NCBI GenBank assembly: GCA_037013495.1 | Contig: CM072803.1 | Location: forward strand, 21,225,501 to 21,289,500 | Length of the DNA stretch: 64,000 nucleotides | From: Hippophae tibetana | Taxonomy: Eukaryota; Streptophyta; Magnoliopsida; Rosales; Elaeagnaceae | Direction: 5' to 3' | Position numbers and translations under genes: made by a program | Part shown: positions 1-12,444 of the stretch, in pieces | How the letters are laid out: every line of letters begins with the position of its first letter | Position numbering within the stretch: the first letter of the stretch is position 1 | The notes under the pieces: generated by a model | The model's input: the letters and a program-made list of their open reading frames with translations, nothing else | Told to the model about the DNA's origin: nothing | Database searches by the model: none

Positions 1-620
1 CCTTGTACAACCGGAGGTTGTTCATTGGGTAAAGACCATACGATAAAGGTTAACCTAGTAGGCAGTATTAGTTGGATCACACCTTAATTGATGACATCTA
101 TCCTGGATGACCATATCTTAGCCTGTGACACTTGATTTAGATAGGCACTTCCTGCCAAACTACCTCTCGATTAGTGATACCTAGTTTGGATGAGATTCCT
201 TGGCTAGCCATCTCTTGATCGATGGTACTTGGCCTTGGACTCAAGTTTTGTCTCATATGGTCATCTTGCCAGCCAAAACCTAGATGGCTATGGGTCTAGC
301 CTTGTGAACTCTGGGTATTAGAGGATGTCACATGGACGTTCTCTATGATGATGACTAGTCCAAGAGCCAATGGATATAGTAGGCATTATAAGATTGTCTT
401 GAGTGTATCTTTCATCATGTTTAGACGGGTTGTAGTCCTAGCTCACCTTACCTTTTTGACATGACAAGTTCGTTGTGTGTGAACAAGTCCAAATATAGTG
501 ATTATATTTCTGGAAGGTTACGATAGAGTTGGAAGGATGGTCGATTGCTTAGCAAGCTAAACCTCCTAACTAGTTGTTAGGGTCTGAAAGGTGGGGCTAG
601 TTGTTTGATCAATTACTCTT
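1..620. repeat. GC-richer unclassified block, probable old transposable element piece
   Basis: The first ~600 bases are visibly richer in G and C than the flanking DNA, with no long homopolymer or AT runs and no open frame of useful length. The change to AT-rich DNA at about 600-720 is sharp. In a plant intergenic setting this suggests the edge of a larger element, such as an LTR or the untranslated part of a retrotransposon extending left of the window. No terminal repeat, primer site or coding domain was recognised, so the class is open. Confidence 0.35.
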
Positions 621-3087
621 TTTAAAAGTCTAGAAACTCAAGTAGATGAAAAATAGTAGATTGTAAGATTTTGAAGTTCTCTTTTCAGAAAATACTATTG
701 CTAAGGTTCACACTCTCTTTTTAAATATATTTTTTACTTCTTAGTAAACCGAGAACTTTGGAAAACCTTTTTAAGTGTTCTACAACTTTGAAATTTTTAG
801 TCGAGTAGAACACATTTATTTCCCATGAACAGTACCAAATGTTGATACCAATTTTTATCAACACTATGTATTACTATTTCCTGTAGGATCTACATGATTA
901 ACAAACTGTTAGAACCTGAGAACAACTTATGAGGAATGGACTTAGGGCCTCTAATGCTTAAGTCAGTAACTGTAAAATGAAGGGTAAATGGAATCTACAC
1001 TCTTTCTATAGTAATTATATAGAAAAAGAATATTTATTTGTGATTCTTTGTTATAAGATAAATGATTTTAAGATATATTTTATTACGTGCATATGTGAAT
1101 ATATATATAAGAAGTCATTAGGTTTGAGTTATTGTAGCATTATAGACACTTATCTTTTGTAGATATTTATTATTTATAGACTTTTATTGTTTGTAGTCAT
1201 CTAGTTTTAATTATCTTTTAATATTTATCTCTTTTAAAATAATTAATATATAATCATTAAGTCATTATATCTTTTACGATAACTAAAATAAAATTATCAA
1301 CACCATATATACACATATACTTGTAGTTTAAGTTTAAATTCACTTATAACTCTATTAGGATTCTGATACAATTACTACTAAATGTATACCTAAATATACA
1401 TATGAAGCAATTCAGTCACTAATCATATAATTAACAAATCATCAAAAGCTTTAATTTCTTCCAAGAAAATTAGCAATGGTGGACAAGTTCATAGACAATA
1501 TTAATTTTTCTTCTCAGACGAAACAAGTAGATCATGATTTTTTATCATTTATGAAAGTTGAAAACTCCTCTTACCTTGGGGTTGGGATTGAACACTTGAA
1601 CAACAACACTATATGAAATTTCAAATGGCTTCTTATTTTTTCAATACTCATGGTCTCGAGGTTAGTGTTTCTTTAATTTCTTCTCTTTTTCTTAACTAAT
1701 TAACTATTTACTTATATCTATATATATATATATTCTAGTTATAAATGATTTATATAAATAATAGTGATATATTTAGATAGAACTATTTAAATATAAAGAT
1801 ATTAAAAAATATAGAAACTTAAATGAATAAGTTATTTTTAAAATTAAGAAATGTTTTTAAATTACAACTTAGATATATATATATATATAATTAGATTATA
1901 TTTATTTAAAATTCGAAATTATTTTGTAAAAAGATTTATATTATGATTGTTCAACGTAATAGTTTTACAAAAATACAATTATAGTTTTACAAATTGTTTG
2001 TTGAAGAAGACAAAAAGACATTTTAGATACAAATTTGATATATAGGGCAATTTTCAACATTTTTTATTTTTATTATATATATATATATATACTTTTATTG
2101 TTATTATTATTTTTAATTCAGGGCTAATATGTTGATATGATTTTGCACGATTTTGTGCAAGGAAACTTTTAAAAAATATAAAATAAACATATTATCACTC
2201 ATATATCTAAATTAAATTTATTTATTTAATTTTAGAATCTAATTTTATGAAATTTGATGATAATATTACCAATTTATACTAATTTTATAATAGGAATCGA
2301 AACCATTAATTATAGGCTATAATCTTTTTAACTTTTAGCCATTTACAATTTGATAATTTTACTATTGGTGTATACTTAAAATCAATAATATATAAACTTT
2401 ATATATTCTTTTAGGTTATTGTCATAAAACATTAAGAGCGTGAAGTCTTAAAAGATGAAGAAGAGCATAAAGTCTTTCCAATGATACTAGAAAAGATTAA
2501 CGAACACAAGGCAGTTATCTTTTTGTATAAAAAGGATCAAATTTCTAATAATTTTAAAAAATCAATTTTTAATGAGAAAAATATAAATATAAAGATCAAT
2601 GACCATAAGTCATTGCAAATACCATTGTTATTATGTTTGATTAATGGTATATAATATGAATTTTGTGATATTTTAGAAAGAATTAAACATTTAATTTTTT
2701 TTTAATATTTTATTATATGTCTTGCAACCTTGTTTTTAATATCATTAAACAATTACCTACTAACATAATATATTAACAATAATGCAATTTAGGTATTTTT
2801 AATACACATAAAAAATAGTATAAATGATCAAATGGTACTTAAAATCATGATATATTTAGTCAGATAAAATGAAAAATAATCAAAATTAATTCATTTCTTT
2901 TTATTTTTATGTTTAAAAAAATAAATCAAAAATGAAATCGATTTATAAAGAATAAATAATCAAAATTCTTTATTTCCCTTAAACAATCGAATTTCTATGA
3001 TTTTATTGTTCCAATTTTAACCCCACATAACATTATTGTTCCAATTTTGCCCCACATATATAAACTAACACCCACGAAAGCAATTGT
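621..3087. other. AT-rich intergenic stretch
   Basis: Long A/T runs, several (TA)n tracts (around 1720-1735, 1875-1890 and 2075-2092) and only short chance open frames. No splice-consistent gene, RNA gene or element terminus was recognised. The frame at 977-1162 is low-complexity and looks random. Confidence 0.6.
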
Positions 3088-3664
3088 CTACCTCCCCCCT
3101 AAACGAACCCTACACGACTTCATTTCTCCTCTAGATTTACTCTCAGTCCTCGACTGGTTATCCACAGCTGATGGTTTCTTCACATTGTATGTCTCATTGA
3201 TACTGTGATGGACACCACAAACATCTGGATGATATTCCAAATTGCACACCAAATTATATGCCTCTGCGAACGTCTGTATGATATTGCAAATTAAAACTAC
3301 AAACATTACATAAATATTCAAATCTAATCCAAAATCCAAATGCAACTCATTTCCTAAAAATGCATAAACATTGACGAAATCAAAAGGCAAAAAAACAGGG
3401 AAAATGTAAAAAATCAATTTTTTTAAGTATGAGATTGAAAATACCCGTAAAGCAAGTTGTCTAAAAGCCTTCTTGACCTCAAATTCAGAAGCACCAGGTT
3501 GAATCCTCAAAGCCTCATAAGGGTCCGATATTGAAGAAGAATGATATGACGCTTTACCAAAATGGACCCTTTTAACATTTTTCTTCTTCTTTGACATTTT
3601 GCTCTTTAAGCTGAATCCAAGATGGCCCATTACCACCAATAAACCCAGAAGTAGAAGTAGCCAT
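3088..3664 (-). pseudogene. J8-like plastid DnaJ protein pseudogene
   Basis: The minus strand carries a recognisable copy of the small plastid J-domain protein J8, a co-chaperone that stimulates Hsp70. An ATG at 3664 opens MATSTSGFIGGNGPSWIQLK, typical of the J8 N terminus, but after about 30 codons this frame stops. The rest of the homology (SDPYEALRIQPGASEFEVKK and onward to FRQLALR) continues in another frame, so there is a frameshift near 3600. A GT donor follows at 3444-3443 and a possible acceptor lies near 3271. Downstream, the HPD motif occurs (YHPDVCG), but it is preceded by an extra segment ending EAYNLVCNLE and followed by INETYNV. These look like two versions of the same helix, so the order is scrambled. 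The C-terminal block usual in J8, rich in Trp and Gly, is missing before the stop at 3088. The family assignment is solid; pseudogene status is inferred from the frameshift, the scrambling and the missing end. Confidence 0.72.
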
Positions 3665-5220
3665 AGTTATCAAGCTTGAATTTTTAAGACAATATCAAAA
3701 GCAAAACACAAATCTAACGAATACCCACCAATCAAATTTGGATCTTTATAAAGAGATCAATCAATTTGGAATAATAATAAAGATCAATCAAGCCTTTAAT
3801 AGTAATGGAACAATGGGTACAAGGATGGTGTAGAAGGTGTAAATGGATTTTTGAAATAGAAACAGTGGGTGTTGGTTTAATGGTATGTTTGAGCGGATGG
3901 TATTACATTTTTTTACTTAAAAAATTAAAAATAAAAACTGTTATTTAATTTATCTAATAATAAATAATAATTAAACGATATTATTTAAATTTTAATAAAT
4001 ATGATGATATTAAAATAATTTATAATATTTTTGATTTTTTTTAATAGTAAAACAAACATTATAATACTGATTCTCTTTAATTTTAACGATAAAATTCGAA
4101 AATATTTTTTTTTTTAATTTTGATTTCAATTTTATTTCATAAAATAAACTTAATCTTAATGTTAGATATCATTTAATCTTTTTATTTTAAATACGTGTCT
4201 ATTAATACAAACTCAATTCCTAAATTAAAACCACAAATCCATAACTACACCCCAAATCTATTTATTTGCTTCAGACAAAGGGAGAGTAAAGAGGGAATGA
4301 AAAATGCTTCCCTGGCTCCTTCTTCAATGGCATTAAAAACCTTTCAGTTTTTTTTTCAAGAGAGTAAAAGGCGTTAAATGAAGATTACATTTGGTTTTGA
4401 AATGGATGGATTTAAATGATTAAATTATCCCTATAAATAAATTCCAAAAAAATTTATTTTTATAAATTATTAAATTAATAATTAAATAATGAAGTTTTGT
4501 TTTTTCTTTTATGACTTTTTTCTGTTCAATCAAAAGTAACATTCAATCCAAACTTTAAAAAACATAAGACTAAAATAATACTTTATCCTAAATATATATA
4601 TATATATATACTATTATAGTGATAATGATAGTGTCACAACGTTATTTTTGAATAGAATAGAATTATTTATTAAAATAAGACAAAAAATACTGTTATTTCA
4701 ATTCAATTTTAATAATATTTTATGATACAACAGTATTACACATCTTTGGAAATATTTTATTAATATTACATGTCTTTAAAAAATTTATATTAGTCACATG
4801 TCTTTGAAAATCTTTTTTGTAATAATATTTTATGATACAACAATATTACATGTGATATGGAATAAATAAAATAAAAAATATTTAATTCCAGTAATTTTAG
4901 TTTCTTAATTGATAAACACGTGTAAGTTTTCTTTAATTATATGTATATTTATTTATTTTTAATTATTGTATTTTATAATATTTAAATAAAAAAATATATA
5001 ATATTTTTGTTTCATTTTTATTTTATTAATTTAATATTATTATTATTTAATAATTTAATTTAAAATTAAAGATATCATTTAATTTTAAAAATATCATTAA
5101 ATAATAATTATTTTTAATTTTTGTTAAATTAATTTTTTTAATATTTTAAAAGATTGAGATTATTTATTAAAAAAATAAGGATTTTAATGATATTATTGAT
5201 ATATTTTTTTCCCAAAAAAG
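3665..5220. other. AT-rich intergenic DNA with a 110-bp-spaced direct repeat
   Basis: Mostly A/T runs with a (TA)n tract near 4593-4610. A segment beginning AATAATATTTTATGATACAA occurs at 4711 and again at 4821, followed both times by a near-identical stretch. Between them, shorter ACATGTCTTT motifs recur. This reads as a two-copy local tandem duplication. No gene was seen; the frame at 4195-4377 has no recognisable similarity. Confidence 0.5.
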
Positions 5221-5297
5221 GGTATTTTAAAAAGAAATTTAAACTATTACAATTGTTCTTCTGGTGTTTGTAGAGTGAGAGAGTGCCGCCAGAAACC

Positions 5298-8200
5298 ATG
5301 AAGGTCAAACCCTCACCGTCGACGCCTACGCCGACGCAGACGCAGATGCAGACGCCGCTGCAAATTCTGAAACCAGACGATGATGAAGAAGAAGATTCAG
5401 AGGTAAATGGCTGCATAAAAAACGAGTTGCAGATTGTCCTTGCAGCCCCACCTTTCTCACTTCCCGACGATTGGATCGTCGAAGAAAAGCGCCGTTCCAT
5501 GTTCGGCTCTAACCCTGGAAAAATCGATAGGGTCCGATCCTCCCTTCCTCTCTCACTCTCTTGAATTTTTTTTTATTTCAGGTTTGAATTGGTGTAAATT
5601 TTACAAGTATTTTGAATTAAGCTTTAATTTCTCCACTTTTTGTTAATTTTTTTTGGTATTTATATTTGTGTTCTTAGCAGAATTTAAAATAAGAATTAGA
5701 CGATTATGGCTTCTTTTCCTAATATCGAATGCGATTTGTGTTGGTCTGAGTGGCCAGATAAAGGGAATTGGGGCTTTGGTTTTTTTTTTCTCTCTCTTTC
5801 CTAGTTCAAAGGACTTGGTATGAGAATCCACCATTTGTAACAATTGAAAGTCAAATGCCTATTGTTAAATTATTAACGTTTTATGGTAAGTGAATATTGT
5901 AAATCCTGGAAGAGAAGTGAACTTGTTGGATTTTGGGAGTTCAAAGATGATTTAGCTTTGGTTGCTTCTGATTATTTCTCCTCTTACGTTGGTCAACTTA
6001 ACCTTGACTTGATGATCTAAACCATGACTTTTATTTCCTGCTTGCTGCTCTCACATAACATCTTGATTGTGGCTTGCAATTTGTTCTTCATTTCCGGGTT
6101 CTGTACATAAATATTTTCTGCAGATGGGCAATGACCTTAATTTTTCAACGTGTTAAATGTATTCCACAGTGGAGATCTTGGTTAGCGTAGAAGGGTTGAT
6201 TGGATTATTGACTTTCAATAAATTTGGAAGAGAATTCTGCATTTAGTTGACGAATAGAAGGTATTCTATGGACAGATATCATTGATTATTTTGTTTAGTG
6301 CCATCACGGAAACTTACATTTCACTCATGCCTCTTCATGATGCTATGCCAAGTAGATGATTGATGGCTCTAAGCCATCACTCAAAACGTTAAAATCTGAC
6401 TTGTAAATATTTTAAAACATTTGTCCATCCCATCTCGTAGGAAAGTTTCTAGTAAATAGTGATTTGTTGATGCTAGATCCTCTGGGTTTCAATTTACTTG
6501 ATGTCGTGCCTTCTGACATCAAGTTGTGCTTGAAAGAAAATAACCTTTGCTATTAAATATTTGAATTGTAGAATATTGACATGTGGTAATCATCAAAAAA
6601 GAGTAAACAAGTATTTTTGAGACTCCCATTGAAACAGAAAAAGTGGTTGTCTTGATGTTAGGCTTACACTACTTTAAGGTATTTTATTTGAAGTGATATA
6701 ATAGTTTCCAAATCTTACGCCATCTAAATTTCATTGCAGTATTACACTGAACCTCTCACAGGAAAGAGATTTCCTTCACTATTAGCTGTTGAGAGACATT
6801 TACGAGAAAGTGAACTGGATACGCCTATGAGGAAGCCATCGAAATCAAGCAACAAATGCACTGTAAGCTCTGGAACATCTTAACTTTCTGTTAAATGTTA
6901 AAATGAAAACAACGACTTGGTTTCTGTAGTGTTAATTTGACCTGGAAATTCCTTAAACTTTGAACTTCAACCAGCGAAAGATACATATGCTTTAGCTGTA
7001 ATATGATTCATAAAAAATCTAACAGTTTTAGAATATGCTTCAACCAGTGAAAGATACTAATTTAATGTTGATATTTTCTAAAAACATAGCAGTTCAAATT
7101 GAAAGGCTTGATTGTTACTAACCTTAAAATATAAAGAATATTCTTTGCTAAAATGAATACAGATGCATATGCGATCCGTGCCCCGCATTGTCAGAGCCAC
7201 TGGCACCTCACCTTTTATACTACCTGATGATTGGATCATTGAGAAAAAGAAACGTAGCAGTGGAAAATCTGCTCATCTCTTTGACAAGGTAACTCCTATT
7301 TAACTTGTTTCTTCAAGTTCTAATTAATTGGGGGTAAAGTTTCATTATATACCATTCGGTCCTGTTGTATAAATAGACACTTATGTTATGCAAGTACTAT
7401 TTTACGCACACATGCATATGCACTTGGAAACACACACATTCCCATGTTAAACTTGTACAATTATAGACAGTTAGACACATATCCAGTTACTGTTGTATTT
7501 TATGTTGGACATTGGTGTCCTGCAAAAGCTATTCCCCAGAACGAGACAAGATCTTGATATTTATTTTTGTAACCTGAGCAGGTTTTTCAGTTTGCAGTGC
7601 ATTAAAATGAAGATCTGTTGGACTTCAAAGCTTTTTTCACTTTCTAAAAATTCATGGAAAATGTGATAAGTTTTATGCATTCATTAATACGTGCAGTATT
7701 ATATTGAACCAGAGACTGGACAGCGGTTCCGCTCCTTAGTAGCTGTTGAGAGATACCTAAGAGAAGAAAAGGAAGATACAATGTTACTTAAGGAATTCAA
7801 ATGTGCCAATAAAGTTAAGGTAGGTTTGGTTTTTAGCAACTATTTAAAAAACGATTAGTTATTTTCTCATGAACCATCGCTCAATCTAGTGCTGCTACTT
7901 TTTCAGCATTCTCTCAGACATGGTTTGAAGAAGGATAACATATCTAGTAAGGAGTCTTTACTAGAAGATGTTAAGGAATTTACAAAAAAGGCCAAAGAAA
8001 ATATAACTCTGCAGAAAACAACCCGAAATGAAGATTGTTCGAGAGTGAGTTTAGTAGCTCTTAAATTTTGTATAGAACATTATTCTTCTTTTTCCTATAA
8101 TTTCCCTTTTTGTGTTGCGTATAATCTTTATTTGTGTTGTCTCCTGCCTCTTTTTCAGCATTCAGAGCATTCCAGAACTTCAAAAAAGATAAATTTCAGA

Positions 8201-8389
8201 GAGGAGGACAATGCCTCAATGGATGATTTTGGACATCGACCATCAAACATAAACTGGGTTCTTTCTGCTCCTGGCGGAAACATGTGGCAGCCTTTCATGG
8301 GTGAATCCTTGGTCCCAGATTCTGTGAAGCAAAGATGGTCTGAATTATTTATATCATCTATACGCCACAATGAAAAATTACCATTTTAG
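5298..8389 (+). CDS. MBD7-type tandem methyl-CpG-binding domain protein
   Basis: Nuclear reader of methylated CG DNA. Six coding exons, all phase 0, can be read at GT-AG sites: 5298-5531, 6740-6862, 7163-7288, 7697-7819, 7907-8044 and 8159-8389, giving 324 aa. The start is the first ATG; an upstream GTG codon is not a plausible start. Residues ~26-36 are acidic. MBD-1 spans ~53-99 (PPFSLPDDWIVEEK, then YYTEPLTGKRFPS) and MBD-2 ~137-182 (PFILPDDWIIEKK, then YYIEPETGQRFRS). Each is split by an intron just before the YY pair, and exons 2 and 4 are both 41 codons, so the second domain arose by exon-pair duplication. The C terminus (~278-317, INWVLSAPGGNMW then SVKQRWSELFISSI) matches the StkyC tail of AtMBD7, which binds chromatin partners and localises to chromocentres. 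AtMBD7 has three MBDs and this protein has two, so MBD13-like is the alternative name. It looks intact. Confidence 0.88.
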
Positions 8390-8930
8390 TAGATTCAGCA
8401 TTGTTTAGGTGCTTGTAAATTTTAAGTTCATTTTGTATTGCCAAAATGCATATGGAAAAGTGTATTATATTGAATATATAGTTGTGTATGACACTTCTCA
8501 TGGTCATGGCATTTGAGAAAAAGAGTAGATTCTACAAGAAACAGATAGTACTTGCTCATTTGCAGTCAAAACACATCAAACAGCCCTCTATCATTTTTGG
8601 TGGTTAGTGTAAGTTTAGAGAGTGCTGATAGGTATTTTTGTTGTGTTTTAGTTAAAAGTAGTTTATGTCAAAAAATTATTTTACAAGAAAGTGCTTATAG
8701 AAAGCACATAATTTGTGCTTTTGTTAGGAAGCAAAATGTGCTTTCTGAAAGCACAAGAAAACATACTACAAAAGTGGTAAGGGAGTAAAGGAAGCTCAAA
8801 ATGTGCTTTAAAGTTCTTAAGTTACTTCCGGTAAGATTTTTCATTTGATTATTATTTTTAACAGTCGAAAGTGCTTTCGTAGAACTTACAAAACATAAGC
8901 AAACGGTAATTTGAGTACAAAAGCTCATAG
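8390..8930. repeat. 3' flank of the MBD gene plus MITE-like inverted-repeat cluster
   Basis: After the MBD stop codon, about 150 bases look like a 3' UTR. From about 8690 to 8880 the words GTGCTTTC and GAAAGCAC recur in both orientations (for example GTGCTTTCTGAAAGCAC near 8739-8755, and CGAAAGTGCTTTCG near 8865-8878), so the strand can fold on itself. This resembles the AAGTGCTT-rich ends of hAT-type MITEs seen elsewhere in the window, but clear termini and a target duplication were not found. Open frames here contain only this repeat. Confidence 0.45.
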
Positions 8931-10790
8931 GTCTTTTTATTCATAAAAGTTTACTCTTTATACTTTGTTTTTAGTTGGGATTTTTAGGTTGCTTTATTTT
9001 ATAAAAAGTATATCTAAGTTTAATTTCTTGTAAATGTTTTTTTAATTATATTATTTATATTATGATATATAATAAAATTATCTTGAAAAATGAGAAATAA
9101 TTTATTTTATATATAGTTCTATTATGAGAAATCAAATAAGTGATATAGATGCAAATTTGTAGTAAAGATTTTTTAATATGCATGTCTTTTTATTCATAAA
9201 AGTTTACTCTTTACACTTTGTTTTTAGTTAGGATGTTTAGGTTGCTTTATTTTGTAAAAAAGTATATGTAAGTTTAATTTCTTGTACATGTTTTTTTATG
9301 TGTGTTTAATTAAGAATAAGTGTTGTTATTTAATAAAATGAGAAATGTTAAGAATATATAAATTTGTATATATTTTTATAATTATATTATTTATATTATG
9401 AAATATGATAAAATTATCTTGAAAATGAGAAATAATTTATTTTATATATAGTTCTATTATGAGAAATAAAATAAGTGATATAGATGCAAATTTGTAGTAA
9501 AGATTTTTTTAATATACATGTCTTTTTATTCATAAAAGTTTACTCTTTACACTTTGTTTTTAGTTGGGATGTTTAGGTTGCTTTATTTTGTAAAAAGTAT
9601 ATGTAAGTTTAAATTCTTGTAAATGTTTTTATAATTATATTATTTATATTATGACATATGATAAAATTATCTTGAAAAATGAGAAATTATTTATTTTATA
9701 TATAGTTCTATTATGAGAAATCAAATAAGTGATATAGATGCAAATTTTTAGTAAAGATTTTTTAATATGCATATGTCTTTTTATTCATAAAAGTTTACTC
9801 TTTACACTTTGTTTTTAGTTAGGATGTTTAGGTTGCTTTATTTTGTAAAAAAGTATATGTAAGTTTAATTTCTTGTACATGTTTTTTTATGTGTGTTTAA
9901 TTAAGAATAAATGTTGTTATTTAATAAAATGAGAAATGTTAAGAATATATAAATTTGTATATATTTTTATAATTATATTATTTATATTATGACATATGAT
10001 AAAATTATCTTGAAAAATGAGAAATAATTTATTTTATATATAGTACTATTATGAGAAATCAAATAAGTGATATAGATGCAAATTTGTAGTAAATAATTTT
10101 TAATATGCATATGTCTTTTTATTCATAAAAGTTTACTCTTTACACTTTGTTTTTAGTTGGGATGTTTAGGTTGCTTTATTTTGTAAAAAAAAAATATATG
10201 TAAGTTTAATTTCTTGTAAATGTTTGTTTACGTGTGTTTAATTAAGAATAAGTGTTGTTATTTAATAAAATAAGAAATGTTAAGAATATATAAATTTATA
10301 TATATTTTTATAATTATATTATTTATATTATGACATATGATAAAATTATCTTGAAAAATGAGAAATAATTTATTTTATATATAGTTCTATTATGAGAAAT
10401 CAAATAAGTGATATAGATGCAAATTTGTAGTAAAGATTTTTTAATATACATATGTCTTTTTATTCATAGAAGTTTACTCTTTACACTTTGTTTTTATTTG
10501 GGATGTTTAGGTTGCTTTATTTTGTAAAAAAGTATATGTAAGTTTAATTTCTTGTACATGTTTTTTTTATATGTGTTTAATTAAAAATAAGTGTTGTTAT
10601 TTAATAAAATGTGAATGTTAAGAATATATATATTTGTATATATTTTTATAATTATATTATTTATATTATGATATATGATAAAATTATCTTAAAAATTGAG
10701 AAATAATTTATTTTATATATAGTTTTATTATGAGAAATCAAATAAGTAATATAGATGTAAATTTGTAGTAAAGAGTTTTTAATATGGCAA
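8931..10790. repeat. Six-copy tandem array with short and long units
   Basis: A unit beginning GTCTTTTTATTCATAAAAG starts at 8931, 9184, 9520, 9775, 10113 and 10454, giving spacings of 253, 336, 255, 338 and 341, with a last copy ending near 10785. Units are highly similar. The short form lacks an ~84-base internal block, starting after the TTTTTTATGTGTGTTTAATT region, that the long form has. The order is short-long-short-long-long-long, so the first four copies look like a duplicated short+long dimer. AT content is very high and nothing is coded. Confidence 0.9.
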
Positions 10791-12160
10791 GACTATTTTA
10801 TCCCTTTTAGTTTATTTAGTATGATGTTTTTTATGAAGTAAAATTGTACTTGCCTATCTTTTAAAGAAATAAGGACTAATAGATACTACCATAAATTAAT
10901 GTGTAGATTTTTTTTAATTTTTAATCTTACAAAAAAATATATTTGTATCATATGTTTTGCAAAATATGTGCACTACTTTTTAAATATAAAAAAAATATTT
11001 TTTAGGCTATAAAAAAATATGACATGTATATATTATTCAATTGATTTTAATTTTAATCTTATAACAAAATATATTTTTTATGTTATAAAAAAATATAATT
11101 ACATTATATTTTTTTCTAAACATTTTCATTACTTTTTAAATATGATTTTTTTTAACTTTATAAAAAATATTTGTATAGTATGTGTGGAAATTTTCTTATG
11201 ATTCATAACTTATTTTTTATCAAATCTTTTGGTTTATAATTTTTTTTATCTCTTTCAAATTGTATGATTCATGATTTTTGTTCTTAAATCTTATGATTCA
11301 TAACTATATATAAAAAATTAATAAGGGTAGAATTTATTGTTTATTAATAAGCTCGCATAATTTAAGCACCAAATTACAACCCTTTACAAGATTTATTAAA
11401 ATTTGTGATATAAATAGCTCCCTTAGATGATCATATAAATAACTTTAATTAAATAAATTTTGGCATGTTTTTTATTTTTAAATATAAATATTATATATCC
11501 CACGGTTCAAGAAGAATCTCTCAACCATTTTTTATTATCAATCAACAAGATACACTTAAAATTCACCATTTTTTTATTATAAATTTTATTAAAATTAAAA
11601 TTAATATAGTAGATAATTATTAACTTATTTTTTTCGATATATAATTAATTATATAATTTTTTTAATAAAATTTTCTGCATTAATTATACCCCACCCGTTA
11701 CACTTTTTTTAATTTATAAAAATGAAAAGATAAAGTAACATATTAGTTGTTCATTCGAAATATGTTTGTGAACTACCCTCTTACCTAAATTAATATACCA
11801 CGTCATTTAAAGTTCAACCTAAATTTCCGATATTTACTATATTCTTTTTTAAATGCAACTAGACCTTGTTCATCCACTGTATAACAAAACCAATCCGCTA
11901 GACAAGACAAAGTAAAAATAAAAAATAAATAATGAATTTTAAATTTCTTAAATACATCTTCTGAAAAATAAAGCAAATGTCTCCTATGCTTTGCCATTCT
12001 CTCTCTCTGTCTCTCAAATCTGAACGAGTAGCGAGAAATATGCTTTCTGAAAAATAAAGCACCAAAGTTTATGTCTTTCAATTCCCTTGCTACATTGTCT
12101 TAAAAAAACACCAACTCACATACCTTCTTTGTATAATTCATCACTTACCCACATACTTTC
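10791..12160. other. AT-rich intergenic DNA leading into the ALP1-like promoter
   Basis: A/T runs with chance frames only (11019-11201; minus 11803-12081). A CT-rich tract, CTCTCTCTCTGTCTCTC, at about 11997-12016 is the sort of pyrimidine patch common near plant transcription starts and precedes the inferred 5' UTR of the next gene. No TATA box was assigned. Confidence 0.4.
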
Positions 12161-12444
12161 ACTAACTTGCTCTTTCTATTTTCTCAACCTCTCTCTAATT
12201 TCTTGCATGCTTCTTACACCCTTTACATAGCTATTAACAAACTTCAAGTAACACTCTCTATTTGGGTGCTTTTTTCAATGTTGTAAGCTTCTATTTCTTT
12301 CATGATCTCTTTGTGTGTTTGGTAAATATAATTTTTATTGTGTTTTCTTTAAATGGGTATTTAGCTTTTTGTGGATTATAACGATATATGTTTGATTTTT
12401 GTTTTTGTTTCTAGGTTTTTATTCAATTGAGTTATTGTACGCTA

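Noticed and set aside
977-1162. 61-codon plus-strand open frame
   Set aside because: Low-complexity, Ile/Tyr/Phe-rich translation in A/T-rich DNA with no family similarity or splice context.
4195-4377. 60-codon plus-strand open frame
   Set aside because: No recognisable domain, and it does not begin with an ATG codon.
8931-10790. CRISPR-like or satellite centromere array
   Set aside because: Units are contiguous with no spacers, there are only six copies, and this is plant nuclear DNA, so a local tandem duplication explains it.
11803-12081. 92-codon minus-strand open frame before the ALP1-like gene
   Set aside because: No similarity recognised, and it overlaps the pyrimidine-rich promoter and leader of a supported gene.
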